From the NCBI GenBank assembly GCA_011503125.2, contig WWBZ02000009.1, positions 434,001-498,000 on the forward strand: DNA of 64,000 nt, in the 5' to 3' direction. The position numbers and the translations under genes were made by a program. This document shows, piece by piece, positions 32,229 to 42,406 of the stretch. The stretch comes from Botryosphaeria dothidea. Taxonomy: Eukaryota; Ascomycota; Dothideomycetes; Botryosphaeriales; Botryosphaeriaceae. How positions within the stretch are numbered: the stretch's first letter is position 1; the number at the start of each line of letters is the position of its first letter. The notes beneath the pieces were generated by a model that had not been told where the DNA came from, made no database searches, and saw only the letters and a program-made list of their open reading frames with translations.

Positions 32229-33648
32229 ATGAGCCACACCAACCTCCGCGTCATCATCGTCGGTGCCGGCTTTGCAGGCCTGACGGCGGCCATCGAATGC
32301 CGGCTCCGGGGCATGCACTCGATCCTCGTCGAATCGCACCCCACCAGCCGCGACTACGGCGACATCCTCGACTTCTCGCCCAACGGCGGGCTGCACATGG
32401 AGCGGTGGGCCGACGGCAGAGTCGTGCGCAGGCTGCTCGAGGTCTGCCTCAACGACACGGACACGCTCGACTACTTCAAGTACGACGGCACCTTCCTCTT
32501 CTCCGAGCCCTTCCTCCTCAAGAAGGACGACTACTACCGCATGCTCGCCGGCCACCGCGGCGAGATGCACCAGATCGTGTGCGACTACGCCGCCGAGATC
32601 GGCGTCGAGATGCGCTTCGGCGAGAAGGTCGCGCGCTACCTCGACGACGAGCACGAGCGCGGCGTCGCCACCGCGTCGGGCGTCAAGATCCTCGGCGACG
32701 TCGTCGTCGCCGCCGACGGCCCCAAGAGCCTGGCGCGCGAGCAGGTGCTCGGCCTGCCCGAGTCCAAGGTCAACTCGGGCTATGCCATCTACCGCGCCCA
32801 CTACCGCCTCACCGACGCCGACCGCGCCGACCCGCTGCTGGCGCCCTTCTGCCGGAAGAGCCCCAACGTGGCCCGGCTGTGGGTGGGCACGCACCTGCAC
32901 ATGTTCGTGTACTCGTGGAGGGAGGGGCGAGACCTGGGCTGGGTCTTCACGCACAGAGTAACTCCCTCCCCGCAACCACTGCGCCTCGCTGCCCGCACGC
33001 TGACGAGACCAGGACAACCAGGACATCGGCGAGTCCTGGTCCAACCCGGGCAGCCTCGACGAGGCGCTGGCCTATCTCGACGAGGCCCGCTTCGAGGAGA
33101 CGTGCAAGGCCATCGTGCGCCGCACCCCACCCGCCAAGCTCATCGACTACAAGCTCGTCTGGCGCGACCCGCTGGCCACCTGGCTGGGCCCCTCCAGGCG
33201 CAGCTGCGTCATCGGCGACGCCGCGCACTGCCACCTGCCCACCTCGGCGCAGGGCGCGTGCCAGGCGGTCGAGGACGGGGTGGTGCTGGCCGTGTGTCTC
33301 GAGCGGGCGGAGGGGGACGTGGAGCTGGCGCTGCAGGTGTTCGAGCGGGTGCGGTTCAACCGGAGTCATGTCATTCATATGAGCTCGATCTCCGTGCGGG
33401 ATGACTACCACACGCTGGACTTTGAGTCGGACTTGTTCAAGGAGCATCCCGAGATTATCAACGTGCCGCGCCAGGCGTGGGTGCTGGGCTTTGATGCGAA
33501 GAAGAATGCTGAGGAGCATTTTGATCAGCTGGCTGCGGATGTGAAGAGCGGGAGGCAGGGGACGTTGGAGGAGCTCTCGCTGCCGGCTGGTGGGAACTTT
33601 GATCTGGAGAATAGGGACTTTTACGTACCGGAAAAAGCTGTTCTCTGA
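32229..33648 (+). CDS. FAD-dependent monooxygenase (salicylate hydroxylase-like)
   Basis: Exons 32229..32957 and 33013..33648, 454 aa; the 55-nt intron runs GTAACT to ACCAG, phase 0. The N-terminal Rossmann motif is VIIVGAGFAGLTAAIECRLRG (G-x-G-x-x-G). The DG motif is VVVAADGPKSLAREQ, and the second FAD motif is CVIGDAAHCHLPTSAQGACQAVEDG (G-D-A-x-H). This is a class A flavoprotein hydroxylase of the fungal PHBH/salicylate hydroxylase type, without a membrane anchor. GC is very high in the body and falls toward the 3' end. Divergent from the permease; likely part of the same metabolic unit. Confidence 0.9.
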
Positions 33649-36600
33649 CGCTATCGCACTTATCAGTGGATAGAAAAGGTCTTATAAAGAAGTTTTTTAT
33701 GTATGCGTATCTAAGGTATCTAAACACCCTTCCGCTTTACTTTCGTATGACCTCAGGAACAAGGTTTGCGGATTATTGCTATGAATCCGTCGACTGATAG
33801 ACGCTGTCGATATCCTGCATTTTAATGAAGCGCCTCATGACTTTCATTTGCTTTTCAGATGCTGATTGGCTTCCAAGGTGGAGATACAGGTGAAAGAGTT
33901 GGGACACGTAATGTCAAGAATGCGTGAAGACTTCGCACATGGAAGTAAAATCTCCAGGTAGCTACAGTTAGGTGCTGAAGATCCGAGTTCAGTTCTCGTA
34001 ATCCGCCGGAAATTATACTTTCCTCGAGGGTCATTTTGGTAAACATAAAATATTCTCCCTGGAGCCATGGAATTCCTCAACAACAAGAAGTAACTCCTCA
34101 ACCCACAATTCTACTTGCTTTTTTTTTTTTTTTCGGAACTGGCGAGAGAGCATGACCTGTGGCTAGAGAGAGCGTGATCATGGAAACCTGAATTTCTCGG
34201 TGATCCATGTTTTTTTTTTTTTTTTTTAAAATGTGAAACATAGACCTCTTTCCCAAATCATGGACTTGGCTCGCGTACTGCATTTCAAACCTCTACCGCG
34301 CCGGGATTTCCCCTCCTTGTTAAAGATACAACGTTTCGAGAGAATACGATAACACCTTTTCAAGGTGTCCTGATTGTGACCTTTTGAGAAGGTTGGGATT
34401 TTCAGTTACAATTGATCGCGCGTCAAGAACACGTAGTCCAGGCACGTTGAGTGGCTGTAGTCTTTCCAAGTATGCAGCTTCTCTCTGCAATCAGGATTGA
34501 CGATTCAAACAGCTGAGCCCCGATCGTCATAAATGCCATGCTACTTCATAGCCAAGCCACCGGTATCTTTAGCCTAGATCTTCATTGTGGGGCGAATGGT
34601 CTCCTCTCTGTGGGAGCTCCAAGTTAAGTGCTTTGATGTCCTACCATGAAGCTTCGTGGAGGCAAAAGTAGGCGAGGGGTACCTGCTGACTTGACCGGAC
34701 CGGACCGAAAATAGTTATGGTACTGATACATAGCTGTCCGGCCAGACACCGCTACATCGCCTTGTGACCAGCTACGCACGTACGGAGCAGACAGACCATC
34801 CGTAGACAGCAGCAAGAAGCGAAAGGAAAGGGGAGCTCCACATCCACGCGCACCCGTCTCATCAGTGGGACGGTGGAAATGTGGGATGGAGAAACGGCGA
34901 CAATGCGCGCAAATCTGCTCCCCTGATCACTCTGAGTCTCAAACGGCGGAAAACATCTTGAGAGGAATGGCGATGCCCTCGAGGCAGCCCGCCCCACATT
35001 GAAGGTTCGGCCCGTTCGGAACCGGTCTCGCGGTGAATTCTGGTGGTGTGCCTGACTGCTCTCTTCTTCGCCTCCAAACTAAACTCCGAGGGTTCCCTTC
35101 TCGGCGTCCGCGAATACAGAGAGACGGTGCTCGTGCTCGTACGGCTGCGTGCGGGAAGTCAGACAGACGATGTCGCTCATGCCTTGCAAGACCGACCACT
35201 CTAATTAACTTTGCATGCGGCTCCTTTTTCTGTTTCCTGCGTGTAAATGAACGGCCGGGTTTATTGTACAGCCACAGAGACAGTCGTCGTCATCCCGATC
35301 AGCTCCCTGGACTTGCAGCCGACAGACGTCGGAATGCCGTTGGCGGATGTAACGCGGACACAGCAACGATCCTGGACCCACCAACCGTAATTGAGGATTG
35401 TCCTGGGCTGGTCAATGCGTGCATGGGAAGTTCGGGCTCGCCTATACGGTAGAGCAAGCCGGGTCAAGAAAGAGTAGTGTGTTGCGGAAACACCTCCGAG
35501 TGTCCCCGGATCTCGAAACGGGCTATGCTGTCTTTACTGCGGACAGTGCTCGCATGAAGCGGGAGAGGGAGGAAAATCGAGGCATACTTGTGGCTGAGAG
35601 TATATGCACCCCCCCCCCCCCCCGCTAGTGCTGCAGGGCTGGACTGGCGATGGGATGATAGGCATCGACGCCCAGGATGTCGCGCAGAGACACATAAGAG
35701 AGCTTGTGTGGGAGCAAATCTGGCGTTCCCTGTTCCTGCATCACCACCCCCGGTCGAATCTCACGACGACACGGGTTTTGTTCGGCGGTGACATGAGTCG
35801 TGAGCAAGCCAAGCAGAGCGCAGAACACGTGGGCGGACATCTCCCTGAGCCCACTGCTGCTCGTGTTCTCTGCGGCGCGCCTGACGATGATGTTTCCTCT
35901 TTCCGCCACGCCCTCGAATCAGCACTTTCACTTTGGTTTATCCCCCGCAAACACGGCACCCAGTAGGCGCCGTTTCTGGCCGATAACGGGTCGGGCCACA
36001 ATATGCTTTCTCTTCCATCGTCCATCAAGGTGATCTCGAGCTATGGTGTTGAACTTTGCGCCCCCACCCTTCTCTCGGATCTCGGAGTCGATTTCCACTC
36101 CCATCCCCAGAAATGATGGGCGTTTCACCGGATCGATTTTTGGGGGCACCGTTTCAGATGTGCTGGCGCCTCTGCGAAAGGGGAAGCGAAGCCCGCGTCG
36201 AAGGTTCCCACTCACGCCTTGTCGTCCCACATGCATGTAGGACGCTCGTCAAGCTTTACCCTTCTCGGGGCCCCGGTCGTCAAGGTTTGGAGACGAAATT
36301 GAGCGCAACGGTGGGTCCGAGACGCTCTCAGGAACAGGAAGTCGTCTCTGTTTCAACGTGGCGAGCAAACGAAGAATCGAGCCGAAGCGGCCCTTCAACC
36401 CGCCGTATACTGCCGGGACCAGCACCCGTGCGGCATGCCACGTTGTTTCTGTTTGTCTAAGAGCAGCTTCGAAGGAGGCAAAGAACCAACGATTCTAGTT
36501 CTCGAGTGAGACAACAGCCGCATAAACATAATCGCTCCGTTGCCGGGTACCGAACCTTGTCTTGACGGAAAATGCCCTGCACCGTGTTGCTATTCTAAAG

Positions 36601-37055
36601 GCAGGAGAAGTGACCCGCAGTTCCGGAACCATTACCTCAGTGGACCTATAGTAAGATCGGTTAATGCTTGGGGACCGATGAAGTGCTGCTACTGGCCGTG
36701 ACGGAGCTCTGTGCCTGCGGCTCCCTATTGCAGGGCTGCCGGGGGTGTCGCGCTACGCCTCGACTTGGCCTCCTGCAGCCCATGCAGACACTTCGCCAAT
36801 GCCTGTTCCCTACTACCCAACACCCCCAGCCTGCCAAATTCGTAGGGCTGCGAGCTGCGCAAAGCGGCGCAGTACCAAGCCCCGGCAGCCAATGGCCCGA
36901 CGACCCGCAGCCGCCACACACCATCCTGCCGCCTTTGGAAAAGAGCCAAGGCTTGACTCGCCAGAAGACACCAAGCTAAAGAGCCAAGACGAGCAAAAGC
37001 AGGCGAGCCTTGCAGGCACCTGAGTCGCTCAAGCAAACACTCGAGATCTTTCCGT
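33649..37055. other. 3.4-kb gene-poor stretch
   Basis: I find no gene here. Features include two 15-16 nt T runs (about 34117 and 34210), an AT-rich part to 34600, and a GC-richer part 34700-37000 with overlapping open frames on all strands (up to about 140 aa) that look low-complexity and lack motifs. A C15 run lies at 35609..35623. It could be a decayed repeat; no terminal repeats were visible by eye. Confidence 0.5.
35609..35623. repeat. Poly-C run (15)
   Basis: 15 consecutive C in the gene-poor stretch. Confidence 0.85.
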
Positions 37056-37063
37056 TATATAAA
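37056..37063 (+). promoter_or_regulatory. TATA box
   Basis: TATATAAA, a consensus TATA box, 200 bp upstream of the ATG at 37265. The pyrimidine-rich tract between them suits a long 5' UTR of a well-expressed gene. Confidence 0.6.
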
Positions 37064-37116
37064 GTGGGTGTAGGCGTCCAAAACCGCTTCCTTTCTTCCC
37101 ATCCAGCAGCAGGCCT

Positions 37117-37133
37117 ACACACACACACACACA

Positions 37134-37168
<35 letters not shown>
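37117..37168 (+). repeat. (AC)n(TC)n microsatellite in the 5' leader
   Basis: About ten AC units run directly into about sixteen TC units, between the TATA box and the start codon. CT-rich leaders are common in strongly expressed fungal genes. Confidence 0.85.
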
Positions 37169-37169
<1 letters not shown>

Positions 37170-37264
37170 ACCTCCAAACCTCCGCACCGGGCACCCTCGT
37201 TGACCGAGTATACTCTCTTTCAAAACCTCAACCCCACTCTTTCAAAACCAACAAGCAATCAACA

Positions 37265-37792
37265 ATGGCCACCGCTGTCGCTGTCACCATCCTTACTTCT
37301 GCGGCCTCCGCCGTCATCTCCGCCGCCATCAACCAGGTTGCGCCCACCCTCGCCAACCTCGGCAAGTGGGATGAGGTACGTCCAACCATTCAAAACAACA
37401 CCAAGACACCGCCCTAACATTCCCCTCTCCAAAGGTCCGCGAGGCTTTCACCCAGCAGACAGTCAAGTCCATGTGGGACAACAAGACGGGCGACTACGGC
37501 GCGGCCATCTGCTACAACATGGCCTACGAGGTCTCCAACACCGACCTGATGTACGAGAAGACGTCCGCCCGCCTCGAGCTCGAGCTTCTGCACACCGACT
37601 ACGACTGCTTCTTCATGAACGGTCCTGGTGAGTTTTTCTTCCTCCTCCACGAACGCATTGGGCGGTGACTGACGAGAAAAAGACAACCACTTCTGGACCT
37701 ACGGCGACGGCGGCTACATCAACCTCGCCATCTACCACGACGAGAACAAGTGCTGGTACGACGACAACACCGGCGACCTGTACTGCCCGTAA
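37265..37792 (+). CDS. Small protein of unknown function with strong promoter
   Basis: Exons 37265..37375, 37435..37627, 37683..37792, 137 aa; introns of 59 and 55 nt with good signals. The N terminus MATAVAVTILTSAASAVISAAI is Ala/Val-rich and hydrophobic but lacks a clear cleaved signal. The body is acidic and aromatic (YGAAICYNMAYEVSN, LHTDYDCFFMNGPDNHFW, YINLAIYHDENKCWYDDN), with four cysteines and a C-terminal YCP. Predicted all-beta by eye. I recognise no family. Consensus TATA box, CT-rich leader, tidy splicing and consistent frame make it a real gene. Confidence 0.75.
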
Positions 37793-38630
37793 ATATTCTT
37801 TCCGACGATCGTACACCGCTTCAGGGATGATTTCTTGAGGTCGGGCGGGTTGGACTTTCGGCTGTAAATATTTTCCTATACTTGCTTTTTGTTGGTATTT
37901 GTACATGTTTCGCAAGCTTCGTTGTGTAGGGGGGAGAGAAGAAAAATATCAAAGAGAGTGCTGCCCGTTTGGAGGCAAAAAAAAAAAAACAGCCCATTCC
38001 TTTTTTTTTTTTTTTGCTCAGCCTCATCGAATCAGCGTCGCCGATGAGACCCCAGCCATTCCATGAACTGCCTATTCGGTAAGTTCTTCACATCCAATAA
38101 TTGACGTGGAGATACAGAACATCGATCGGCGATGAGTCTCACATCAACCGACATGCAGCGGTGACAGCCTGGTTTGCCAAAAGTTCGACGTTGTAAGGTC
38201 GACATCAGAAGGTGAAACGCTGGCGCGCGAAGCAGTTGGCAACTCTTTGACCACAAGCAGGCCGCCCATATCATCTCAATTCCAGGGACAGAGAAAAGAG
38301 CGCTGGCTTCTGAAGACTTGAGTCTGGAGAGCACCTCTTTCGGCAGCACTTTATCGTACGGAGAATGACTGCGACAGGCAGGAATCGAGAGGAGAATTAA
38401 TGTCACACAGACCATATGTACCGTGATGGCGTGCGATTTGCAGGGTAGGTGCAAGAGCGCAACCTGATTGGAAGAAGCAACATTACTCAATGAGGACGCG
38501 TGGTCAATCAGCAGATGAGTCATGCAGGCACGAATGCTTACCCAGCACCCTGACCGTCTGCCTCCCTTCCTGTCCTATAACATCCCCAGCTTCTGATCAC
38601 AACCAACCCAATCCCACCTCCACCACCTCA
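37793..38630. other. Intergenic with a possible small secreted protein ORF on the minus strand
   Basis: The A10 and T15 runs near 37979-38015 lie in the 3' flank of the previous gene. On the minus strand, 38032..38415 could encode a 127-aa protein starting MVCVTLILLSIPACRSHSP, which looks like a signal peptide, with no intron. No family known and no supporting context; it may be chance. Confidence 0.3.
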
Positions 38631-39380
38631 ATGATCTCCCTGGTAGCCTTCGACCTGGACGGCACGCTCGCCGAGAGCAAGCAGCCGCTCCAAGACTCCA
38701 TGGGCGACGCGCTCGCCGACCTGCTCTCCGTCGCCCACGTCGCCGTCATCTCCGGCGGCGACTGGCAGCAATTCGAGAAGCAAGTCGCCAGCCGGCTGCC
38801 CGCCCGCGCCGACCTCTCCAAGCTGTGGCTGATGCCCACCACCGGCACCAAGCTGTACACGCACTCCCAACCCGCCGGCTGGCGCGCCGTTTACGCCGAG
38901 CTGTTCGCCGACAACGAGAAGCAGCAAATCCTCGAGGCCTTCGACGCCGCGCTCGCCGCCACCGGCTTCACGCCCGAGCAGACGTGGGGCCCGCGCATCG
39001 AGGACCGCGGCTCGCAGATCACCTTCTCGGCCCTCGGCCAGCAGGCGCCCGTCCGCGCGAAGGAGGCCTGGGACCCGGACTTCGCCAAGCGCAGCGTCAT
39101 CCAGGCGGACCTGCGCGCGCGCTTGCCCGAGCTGTCGATCAACATGGGCGGCGCGACGAGCATCGACATCACGCGCAAGGGCGTCGATAAGGCGTACGGC
39201 CTCAGGAAGCTGTGCGATGCGAGCGGCGTTCCGCTCGAGCAGATGATGTTTATCGGCGATGCGATTTTTCCGGGCGGGAATGACTATCCGGCGAAGGAGT
39301 TGGGGCTGGAGACGGTGCGGGTGAAGGATCCGGATGGGACGCTGGCTGCGATTGCTGCGATTGTTGCGTGCTTGAAGTAG
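38631..39380 (+). CDS. HAD-superfamily hydrolase (type IIB, phosphomannomutase-like)
   Basis: A single exon of 249 aa from ATG 38631. HAD motif I is VAFDLDGTLAESK (D-x-D-G-T), motif II is AVISGGDWQQF, the cap-domain segment is WLMPTTGTKLYTH, and the C-terminal motif IV is MMFIGDAIFPGGNDYPAK (G-D-x(n)-N-D). The arrangement fits class IIB (Cof-like/phosphomannomutase-like) phosphatases. It has no intron in a window where most genes have several, and it resembles bacterial proteins in layout. The frame is open 140 nt upstream, but MISLVAFDLDG is the natural start. Confidence 0.86.
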   Translation: MISLVAFDLDGTLAESKQPLQDSMGDALADLLSVAHVAVISGGDWQQFEKQVASRLPARADLSKLWLMPTTGTKLYTHSQPAGWRAVYAELFADNEKQQILEAFDAALAATGFTPEQTWGPRIEDRGSQITFSALGQQAPVRAKEAWDPDFAKRSVIQADLRARLPELSINMGGATSIDITRKGVDKAYGLRKLCDASGVPLEQMMFIGDAIFPGGNDYPAKELGLETVRVKDPDGTLAAIAAIVACLK

Positions 39381-39751
39381 TGGAAGGGGGTGTCTCGATT
39401 CTGAAGCAAAAAACCAAGAGCTGTCTTAGAGGGGTCAAGATGGACGAATGAATGACGACTATCAAAGAAATCGGGGAGGCACTGGCTTTGAAGGGATTCA
39501 AATTGCAGTGCTAGCGGTTGTAAAAGGACGATCATGAATTGACCCCGGATACCATCAATCCTTTACAAATCTGCATGAACGTTGCTCGCGTTTCCAAAAC
39601 TCCGGGTTTGAGCCCGGCGTATTCACCTCGGATGTTTCCCGTTCAGCCCAAAAGTAAACCACCCGCATTCGAGTCCGAATGACGAGTCACATTTGGAGTT
39701 GCACTTCGCTCCTCAAAAGTACTGTCAGTCCTCCACCCATCATACATCAGT
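39381..39751. other. Convergent intergenic, nothing recognised
   Basis: 370 bp between the 3' ends of the HAD gene and the broken membrane-protein gene. Confidence 0.4.
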
Positions 39752-41026
39752 TCAGTATTCCTTGTTTGGCCTCACAATATCCGTGGCACGCTTGTCTGAG
39801 TCATTCGCGAACACAATCTCCACATGATCCCAGCCTGCAGCACGAATATTGACGGGTTCCTTGAAAAGCTCCATCGTCTCAATCCCTGCGCTAGTGTTCT
39901 TGAGCTTGTCTGTCGGCTTAGACAACAGAGCCAATGCTGTCCACTCAGCATTGGAATCCCAAGCAGAAGAGGAGATTCTGGATATTCCAAGGACATAGAT
40001 AATGAAAATGGAGATGTATATGATGTAGACAGTCAAAACCGCAAGAGAGAGTTTTCACGGGTATGCCTTTGGTGGAGTAGACCGGACCGGCTACCCACAT
40101 ACGGTAGGAAGCCGCGAATTTTCCCCTGGTCAAGGATTCGGGAATATCGAATAGGGAGCGGTCATTTGGAAATCCAGGAGAAGAAGGGTCAGGGTAGAAT
40201 TCCGAGTCGAGATATTTGTGTTGAAGCAAAGTAGGCCAGTCCACGCTGCTATCGTATCCGACATTCATCATACCGCTTGCCATCAAGGATCCTATCGTGG
40301 CCTGTAAGGTCTCTATGATAGACTGAGGCGATCCCTGGGTGGTTTCCAAGCCATAAGGATTCATAAGTGAATTAAAAACTGATATGTTGGTGTCGATAAA
40401 TGTCGGTGTGAGGAACTCGGCCCAGTCGCTGGAAATTCTCACGGGTTGTCCGTCCCAAGAAATGTCTTTTGATCGAAATACAACGACATCATCTACTCCT
40501 TTGATAGTAAAAAAAGCCGGTACTCTCGGCCCAACCGGCAATGACATTGCACCATTGGATATCGTCAATCTCTTGAAAAGGAGGGAGAACAAAAGCTCCG
40601 ATTGAAACTCCGGTATGATTGGTATCGACGTCAACCCATTCGATTTGCCATGAAGAACTTTTGATGAGGTTGCTAATGGGGAGGGTAGTCGACCCACGGG
40701 GCCCAAATACCCTGCCGGAGCCCTGCAGACGCTTAATTACGGCCACTGGCTGCTTGCCTTGAGCCACGAAGCCCCCTTGAGAAAGGGTAAACTTTATGTT
40801 CTTACGAAACTCGGGTAGCTTTGCAATCCAATCTCTTCCCAAAGCTTTCATTAATAAAACCATTTGCAACGAAGTGGCTGTGTGCGCGAAGCCCAAACTG
40901 CTGTGTTCGGAGATTTGCGTGCTTCATTTCATCCATATCCGTTTCATTAAAAGTAGACGCACGACTCCACAAGTTGCGCAGCTTCGCCTTGCTTACGAGA
41001 TTCCGGACATCCTTCTCTTGTTCCAT
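39752..41026 (-). pseudogene. Broken fungal membrane glycoprotein gene
   Basis: The minus strand encodes pieces of a large fungal membrane protein. They are an extracellular part with SSWQIEWVDVD, GVSIGAFVLPPFQEIDD and WCNVIAGWAEST; then VDDVVVFRSKDISWDGQPVR and FAASYRMWVAGPVYSTKGIPVKTLS; then a membrane segment TVYIIYISIFIIYVLGI and the tail SSAWDSNAEWTALALLSKPTDKLKNT to the stop at 39752. Joins between pieces need frame changes. One is at a T7 run (about 40509-40515), one base too long. Another is in a CT repeat near 40045-40050, about two bases short. The 5' end is unclear: an ATG at 41026 begins MEQEKDVRNL just before a GTAAGC, but I could not close the next junction. No intron explains the two repeat-associated shifts. 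Confidence 0.55.
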
Positions 41027-42060
41027 TGTGGATCTGAATCCCCGCAGGTAGCCAACCATTCCTTGACTTCTGCCCCTTCGGCATCAGCGTAATCACGGTG
41101 ACGTTTTTCTCAGCAGCTTCACCGTTGCTTCCCAACGGCACAGCCACCTCTTCAACGGCTTGCACCTCGAAGCGCGACCCCGGCATGAACGTGTACTCCA
41201 TCTTGCCCGGGTCGTCCGACAGCGGCGTCACGCACGCCGCCGTCTCCCACGCCACGGACTCCTCAGGGCACTCCGCAACGAGCAGCAGGCCATTCGAATA
41301 CCGCATGGCATCGCCCACGCAGCCGGTGAAGCTCCACGCCATCTTCGTCGTGACGGTCCTGCCCACGGCGAGGTAGCTGGCCAAGGCGCGCGCGAACGAG
41401 TCGACGAGCGGCGCGCCGACGGGCCCGGCGTTACGCGGACACTCGAGGAACTGCACGCCGAAGCGGTCGGCGCCCAGCTGGGCGATGTCCATCTGCCCGC
41501 TGTAGAGCCGCGAAGAGCAGGCGGTTCTCGGCTGCGCTGAAGCGGTGGAGCTCGGGGGCGACGGCCGCAAGCTGCGTCTCGGCGGCTTGGAGGGACGCGG
41601 CTGGGGCCATCATGAAGGAGTGCATGAAGGAGTGCATGAAGTCGGCGTCGGAGGGCTTGTAGGGCTTCCAGGCGCTCGCCCAGATGAGCTGGGCGATGCT
41701 GCGCTGGTCGATGGGGAACGGGGCCTGCCCGACGCCTGTGTACTCGAAGATTTTGAGGAAGACCATCCGGGTGAACGAGGCGGTTGTCCAGTCGTATACG
41801 CACATCGCGAGCTGAAAGCTGTGAGGAGTGAAGGGGAAGAGCCGTTGACCAAGGGCTGTGATTTCCTCTACCGTCTTTCCTGGAGCATCTGGTATGTTCT
41901 GGTAAGGCATATGCTTGGATGCGATCATTTTATCGATGAACGTGACATCTGCGGTGGAAATTGTAGGCAATGGCCTGAGCTTTCCTGACGCGGTTGGCCA
42001 GGGAGTATAGGAATCTGCGCTCGAATGAGCCACTGCAAGTACTACGCAGGATGCTAGCAG
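40947..42060 (-). pseudogene. Secreted ADP-ribosyltransferase-like protein, broken
   Basis: A frame open from 42060 begins with a signal-peptide-like hydrophobic stretch (LLASCVVLAVAHSSA) but has no ATG; a TAA lies immediately upstream. It runs about 180 residues, then the reading frame shifts by one base near 41505-41515 and continues to the stop at 40947. After the shift the segments resemble the mono-ADP-ribosyltransferase fold: LYSG (where the NAD-binding Arg strand lies), MAWSFTG in the S-x-S position, and PGKMEYTFMPGSRFEV where the catalytic Glu strand is expected. Only one Glu is present there. The assignment is from motif order only. The upstream minus-strand frame 41930..42406 (MWCLADVHV...) could be a 5' exon, but the only joining intron would be 34 nt. 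Tandem copies of HSFM occur near 41620. Confidence 0.5.
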
Positions 42061-42406
42061 TTATACCCTTCCGGGAATGCTTCGCCGGGATTGCAATCAT
42101 GCTGATGGCGAAGCTACCGCTCTCAATTGAGAGAAAGAGTAGGAGCCACGGAGAATCATGGCTGTGCGAGGGATCGAATGGGAAGTCATGTTCTGGGCTA
42201 TCTTGAGGCCAGAGGGTCGATCCGTTAGCATCAATCCATTCTTTCCCAATGACTTGCATAACGGTCAGATCCAGGAAGCCCTGTCCCTCAACAATCAGCC
42301 GGGAGGACACTCCAAAGCCGCGCCGAATAGCATCAACTGGTTTGCCATCGCTAAACCAGAGCTTAGTCCGTGAAGGGAGAACATGAACGTCGGCAAGGCA
42401 CCACAT

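Noticed and set aside
32139..33044. Long minus-strand frame (301 aa) opposite the FAD monooxygenase
   Set aside because: Antisense shadow of a GC-rich exon; repetitive Val/Ala/Glu composition.
20203..33648. Classical secondary-metabolite cluster
   Set aside because: No polyketide synthase, NRPS, terpene or DMAT synthase is present in or beside the interval.
37117..37168. Considered as a tandem array or CRISPR-like repeat
   Set aside because: A plain dinucleotide microsatellite; no spacer structure.
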